Below, in pieces: positions 60,592 through 64,000 of a stretch of DNA of 64,000 nt. The notes beneath the pieces were generated by a model that was not told where the DNA came from, made no database searches, and saw only the letters and a list, made by a program, of their open reading frames with translations. Both the position numbers and the translations under genes were made by a program. How positions within the stretch are numbered: the stretch's first letter is position 1; each line of letters begins with the position of its first letter. Source of the stretch: JAGQPD01 sp020426865. GTDB lineage: Bacteria > Planctomycetota > Planctomycetia > Pirellulales > Pirellulaceae. The stretch is taken from the NCBI GenBank assembly GCA_041399065.1, contig JAWKTN010000006.1, forward strand, positions 434,001-498,000. Reading direction: 5' to 3'.

Positions 60592-61797
60592 ATGAATATC
60601 AAGAGTTATCGAGCCCGTACGTTGCATGAAGCGTTGCAGATGGTACGTACCGATCTTGGTCCGGATGCTGCTATTCTACAAACGCGCGAGGTCAGTGGCA
60701 ATTTGCTCACGCGTTGGATCGGTGCGACACAGGTCGAGGTGACGGCTTCAGCCGAAGTGCATGTGCCATCAAGGTTTTCTTGTTCGGTCAACGACGACCC
60801 ATCGATGCCGTCGAGAGACAACGTACTGGTAGCGGACGGCGACGGCATCGACAACTCCACAGGTACGGAGCTGCCGATCGCGGCCAATCACGAAGAGAAC
60901 TTTCGCGAACGATTTCGGTCGCACTTGTCCCGATTCAATAGTTCCGCGAGCCATCGCCACCTTCCTGGCGCGGATTTGATGTCTCAGACGCGTCAGTCGG
61001 CTACGATGCCCGACTCGCTGTTCCTTGCGTATACCCAATTGCTGGACGCAGACTTTTCGGAGACTCTCAGCCGAGAACTGGTAGAACGCATTCAGGCAGA
61101 AGCGTCCGCGGGCGAACTGCGGGATCCATTGCTGGTGCGGCAACGATTGTTGCGGATGATTGAAGCCGAGATCCGCGTCCAGGGGCCGATTCAAGTGACA
61201 CCCGGCAAGCGGCGGCTTGTGGCGCTGGTAGGGCCGACCGGAGTCGGCAAGACGACCACTATCGCCAAGTTGGCGGCGAATTTTCGCTTACGCGAACGAC
61301 GTAACGTCGGCCTGATCACCGTGGATACTTATCGCATTGCCGCCGTCGAACAACTGCGGACCTATGCCGATATCATCGATCTGCCGATGGAGGTCGTTTC
61401 CACGCCCCGGGAAATGCGCGAGGCCGTTCATCGCTTGGCCCATCTGGACCTGGTCCTGCTGGATACCGCCGGACGCAGCCCCCGCGACGATGTTCGTATC
61501 CAGGAACTTAAATCCATGCTGCAAGAGTCACGCGCCGATGAAGTCCACCTGGTGCTATCCGCTGTGAGCGGCTCGTCGGCGTTGATCAAGACGACGCAGC
61601 ACTTCCAAACCGTCGGGGTTACCAACCTGCTGCTGACCAAATTGGATGAAGCCTCCGGACTAGGGAATCTCCTGCCGCTGTTTCGTGATGTCAATCTACC
61701 GCTAAGTTACCTCACGCACGGTCAGAATGTGCCAGACGATATCCAGGTTGCCGAACGCCCCGCGTTGACCCGCCGGATCCTGGGGGCGGATTTTTGA
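60592..61797 (+). CDS. flhF: Flagellar GTPase FlhF
   Basis: An SRP-type GTPase that places flagella at the pole. The N-terminus MNIKSYRARTLHEALQMVRT is the usual B-domain start, followed by a variable linker. The NG domain has G1 GPTGVGKTT (214-222), TVDTYRIAAVEQLRTYA, DTAGRSPRD (G3), and TKLDEASGLGN (G4). The 401-residue length is typical. Its stop overlaps an upstream TTG of the next frame. Part of flhA-flhF-flhG. Confidence 0.95.
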   Translation: MNIKSYRARTLHEALQMVRTDLGPDAAILQTREVSGNLLTRWIGATQVEVTASAEVHVPSRFSCSVNDDPSMPSRDNVLVADGDGIDNSTGTELPIAANHEENFRERFRSHLSRFNSSASHRHLPGADLMSQTRQSATMPDSLFLAYTQLLDADFSETLSRELVERIQAEASAGELRDPLLVRQRLLRMIEAEIRVQGPIQVTPGKRRLVALVGPTGVGKTTTIAKLAANFRLRERRNVGLITVDTYRIAAVEQLRTYADIIDLPMEVVSTPREMREAVHRLAHLDLVLLDTAGRSPRDDVRIQELKSMLQESRADEVHLVLSAVSGSSALIKTTQHFQTVGVTNLLLTKLDEASGLGNLLPLFRDVNLPLSYLTHGQNVPDDIQVAERPALTRRILGADF

Positions 61798-61844
61798 AAT
61801 TAGATCCAATGACGTTGATGCAAAATCGCAAGGAGATTGCCAGT

Positions 61845-62675
61845 ATGCCGGATCAGGCACACGGACTACGAAATCTGATGCAACGCTTTGCGTTGTCGTC
61901 CAGACGCGACCTTCACACCCAGCCACGGGTCGTCGTGCTTACCGGTGCCAAGGGAGGTGTCGGGACCACCAGTATCGCCGTGAACGTCGCGGCCGCACTG
62001 TCCACGCACGGTCATCGTACCGTCCTGGTCGATGCGGACCTGACGGGAGCAAACATCGCGCTGCAATGTGGCATCGACGCAGAACACTCGATTGGCGATA
62101 TCCTCACCGGTGCCCGCTCGATCCATGAAATCCTTCAGACCGGTCCCGGTGGGATGCTCGTTGTCCCCGGCGCGTGGGCGCCGGACCACGAAGCAGAATT
62201 GACCGAGAACCACCACCAACGAATGATTCATCAAGTGCAGTCATTGGGACGACACGCCGATTATGTCGTCGTCGATAGCGGCAGCGGCTGCAGCCAGGTC
62301 GCCGCGAGTTTCTGGTCGGCGAGCGACGTTGCGATTGTCGTTACGACGACCGACGCCATCGCCATCATGGATGCCTACGCAACGATCAAACTGCTGCACA
62401 AGCGGCAACCGGATGCCCACGTGGCACTGCTCATCAATCAAGCTCCCAATGCGGCCGCCGCCGAGGAGGTGTTTCAGCGGATCGATCACTCCTGTCGCAG
62501 GTTTCTCGCGCTCCAGCCTGAGTACCTTGGGCATGTCGGTGCCTGTTCGCAATTGGCGTTGGGCAGCCAATGTGGCATGCCGGTCAGCCTGCAGTCGCCC
62601 CATTCGGCGGCCGCGCAGGCAGTGGATCGAATTGTCGACCGTTTGTCGCCAGCTGCCAGCACGGCGGCGGCGTAG
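61845..62675 (+). CDS. flhG: Flagellar number regulator FlhG (MinD/ParA-like) with altered Walker A
   Basis: A MinD-family ATPase paired with FlhF. The start at 61845 is supported by AAGGAG nine bases upstream and gives MPDQAHGLRNLMQRF, like the FlhG N-terminal 'DQA..LR' motif; TTG 61794 is the farther alternative. The deviant Walker A reads AKGGVGTTS, keeping K36 but with T41 in place of the usual second lysine of GKGGVGK(T/S). LVDADLTGANIALQCGI and VVVDSGSG are conserved. With the P-loop lysine missing, ATP turnover may be weak, as in CpaE-like proteins. 276 residues. Confidence 0.88.
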   Translation: MPDQAHGLRNLMQRFALSSRRDLHTQPRVVVLTGAKGGVGTTSIAVNVAAALSTHGHRTVLVDADLTGANIALQCGIDAEHSIGDILTGARSIHEILQTGPGGMLVVPGAWAPDHEAELTENHHQRMIHQVQSLGRHADYVVVDSGSGCSQVAASFWSASDVAIVVTTTDAIAIMDAYATIKLLHKRQPDAHVALLINQAPNAAAAEEVFQRIDHSCRRFLALQPEYLGHVGACSQLALGSQCGMPVSLQSPHSAAAQAVDRIVDRLSPAASTAAA

Positions 62676-62739
62676 CGATAGAAAAATCGAGGGTCGTCGC
62701 CACTTTGTGCGGCGTCGACGAAACAAGTTTCATTTTCCT

Positions 62740-62767
62740 TCAAGTAATCAAATCTGTCAGCCGATAA
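62740..62767 (+). promoter_or_regulatory. Candidate sigma-28 (FliA) promoter upstream of fliA
   Basis: GCCGATAA at 62760-62767 is an exact match to the sigma-28 -10 element. TCAAGTAA at 62740 resembles TAAAGTTT, with a spacer one base longer than standard. It lies 149 bases before the fliA start codon, on the same strand, in a non-coding gap. This would make fliA self-activating. Confidence 0.5.
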
Positions 62768-62916
62768 TACTGGTCGGTCTCATCGTGTCCGTTCGCGTTA
62801 AGATGTGCAAGATGCGCAGAGATTAACGGCCAGGAGCGGGTGCATGACCGGTGTCCTTGCGACATAAGAGACTCACGAACAGCGGTCGACTGCGAATCAA
62901 AATCACGGAGGATTGC

Positions 62917-63705
62917 ATGGCAACCAGCACCATTGTAGCGAAGGAAGATCGCGACCAACTTTGGCTAGACTACAAGGCGGATCCAACGAACAAGGAGTTG
63001 CGGAATCGTCTGGTCGAAACTTATTTTCCGTTGGTCAAGTACAATGGCGAGCGGATTTGGGCACGACTGCCCGACGGCGTGGACCTGGATGACCTGATAT
63101 CGGCGGGGGTGTTTGGCTTGATGGATGCCATCGACGCCTTTGATCTGTCACGTGGTGTGAAGTTCGAAACGTATTGCGTGCCGCGAATTCGCGGAGCGAT
63201 GCTTGATGAACTGCGTACGATGGACTGGGTGCCACGTCTGGTCCGATCGAAGGCCAGCAAACTTGGCGAGGCCACTCGCGTTCTCGAAGCCCGCTTGGGT
63301 CGCCACCCTACGGAACAGGAGTTGGCGGATCAGATGCAATTGCCGTTGGCCGAGCTCGAGAAGATGTTAATTGAAGCCAACGCAGTCAACTTGATAAGTT
63401 TGAATAAGAAGTGGTACGAGACGGACAGTTACAAAGACGTCCGTGAGATCGACATCCTGGAGGACAAGAAGGGGGAGGACCCCACGCGTCGCATCCAGAA
63501 GAACGACCTGATGCGGCTCGTGACGCGAGGGCTGAACCGCAACGAGCGGTTGATCATCATCTTGTACTATTACGAAGAGTTGACAATGAAGGAAATTGGC
63601 ACGACGTTGGACTTGAGTGAAAGCCGTGTCAGCCAGATGCACAGCAGCATCGTCCAGCGACTGCAAGGGCAACTCGGCCGCCGCCGCCCCGAATTCGGGA
63701 CATAA
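62917..63705 (+). CDS. fliA: RNA polymerase sigma factor FliA (sigma-28, WhiG type)
   Basis: A 262-residue sigma-70 family factor. Region 2 has DLISAGVFGLMDAIDAFDLS and FETYCVPRIRGAMLDELRTMDWVPRLVR, the FliA/WhiG hallmark; region 3 follows with GRHPTEQELADQM, and region 4 with ERLIIILYYYEELTMKEIGT and SESRVSQMHSS. The ATG at 62917 has CGGAGG in front; an upstream frame to 62851 is unlikely. It follows flhG after 241 bases. A near-consensus sigma-28 site precedes it. Confidence 0.96.
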   Translation: MATSTIVAKEDRDQLWLDYKADPTNKELRNRLVETYFPLVKYNGERIWARLPDGVDLDDLISAGVFGLMDAIDAFDLSRGVKFETYCVPRIRGAMLDELRTMDWVPRLVRSKASKLGEATRVLEARLGRHPTEQELADQMQLPLAELEKMLIEANAVNLISLNKKWYETDSYKDVREIDILEDKKGEDPTRRIQKNDLMRLVTRGLNRNERLIIILYYYEELTMKEIGTTLDLSESRVSQMHSSIVQRLQGQLGRRRPEFGT

Positions 63706-64000
63706 GCATGCATCGCGATCCAGTGACGCTTTGGCATAGCCGATTCTGCGTCACAATTGATCTCTGAACTCCAGGGCCGAAGGCCCGGCCATTTGCATAG
63801 ACAAGGCCCACGGCCTGGGTATCCATCGCGCCACCGCTCCATCGCGAGATTGGACCGGAGACGCGATCACGGTTCCACGCCACTTCCCTGACTGTCGGGA
63901 GCGGCGGCGATCCAGTGGGGCCATCGGGGATCGGCCTCTCTCCGTTTCTTGAAGGCGTACGCCCAGACGTAATAGCAACTGTCAGGGAATCCATCGCGCA
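63706..64000. other. Non-coding right end of the window with a REP-like element
   Basis: No convincing gene start or end is visible in the last 295 bases; frames on both strands have repeat-derived composition. The only structured part is the palindromic element at 63766-63829. Confidence 0.45.
63766..63829. repeat. REP-like palindromic element (GGGCCGAAGGCCC)
   Basis: CCAGGGCCGAAGGCCCGGCC is followed by AAGGCCCACGGCCTGGGTAT, so there is a 5-bp hairpin (GGGCC-gaa-GGCCC), and CCAGG...CCTGG arms enclose it. This arrangement resembles short palindromic elements I associate with planctomycete intergenic DNA. Other copies were not seen in this window. Confidence 0.5.

Noticed and set aside
63629..63994. 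Minus-strand open frames at the right edge
   Set aside because: They overlap fliA and the REP-like palindrome and have no recognisable protein features.

Overview
The window looks like chromosome from a planctomycete, most plausibly of the Pirellulales. The reasons are: proteins ending in PEP-CTERM sorting tails, one preceded by a planctomycete-style dockerin pair; menaquinone genes of the futalosine route; several proteins of a kind usually seen only as planctomycete hypotheticals; low-complexity intergenic repeats built on AGGAAGATGG and on CGGCTG/CAGCCG; and a flagellar flhA-flhF-flhG-fliA block. No rRNA, tRNA, CRISPR array or complete mobile element was found.

Layout. 1-9.2 kb: tail of a PEP-CTERM serine hydrolase, a small histidine kinase, nadD, priA, a membrane histidine kinase with a c-type heme motif in its extracytoplasmic part, rnhA, and a TPR-like membrane protein. 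9.3-15.4 kb (minus strand): ubiE/menG, ubiX-like, ubiA-like, mqnE and recG, that is, menaquinone synthesis plus a repair helicase. 15.6-19 kb: comB-like, glyS, a TIM-barrel isomerase. 19-22.4 kb: two PEP-CTERM proteins, a strong terminator and a zinc-ribbon membrane protein. 22.5-26.2 kb (minus strand): larB, nnrD, ribF and an NrnA-like DHH phosphoesterase. 26.4-32.1 kb: argG, a double ABC-2 permease, pyrB, a dihydroorotase homologue that lacks key ligands, and a NYN-domain RNase. 32.6-33.9 kb: purD on the minus strand.

34.2-56.5 kb is the centrepiece, a run of plus-strand respiratory genes. It encodes a Rieske protein with a roughly 210-residue repeated cytoplasmic extension, a b6-type cytochrome b with the heme c_i cysteine, a long subunit-IV-like protein with a variant Qo motif, and a 1610-residue octaheme cytochrome carrying a coiled coil and a PDZ-like domain. 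Two paralogous amicyanin-like cupredoxins and a diheme lipoprotein cytochrome follow. Next comes an A2-type cytochrome c oxidase (coxB, coxA, ctaA, ctaB, coxC with a large coiled-coil insertion, coxD), then an ABC exporter, a tandem-domain SCO copper chaperone, a DUF420 protein and a small CxxC membrane protein. Read together this is a menaquinol-to-oxygen chain: the mqn genes supply the quinone, the bc-like complex passes electrons to the multiheme and cupredoxin carriers, and the oxidase reduces O2. No separate cytochrome c1 is encoded, so the octaheme protein is the natural candidate for that role.

56.5-58.5 kb: remains of a quinoprotein-like gene, a sulfotransferase and a 15-bp minisatellite. 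58.5-63.7 kb: flhA, flhF, flhG (with an altered Walker A) and fliA, which has a near-consensus sigma-28 promoter in front of it. The last 300 bases hold only a REP-like palindromic element. All functions are read from motifs and context; no database search was run.
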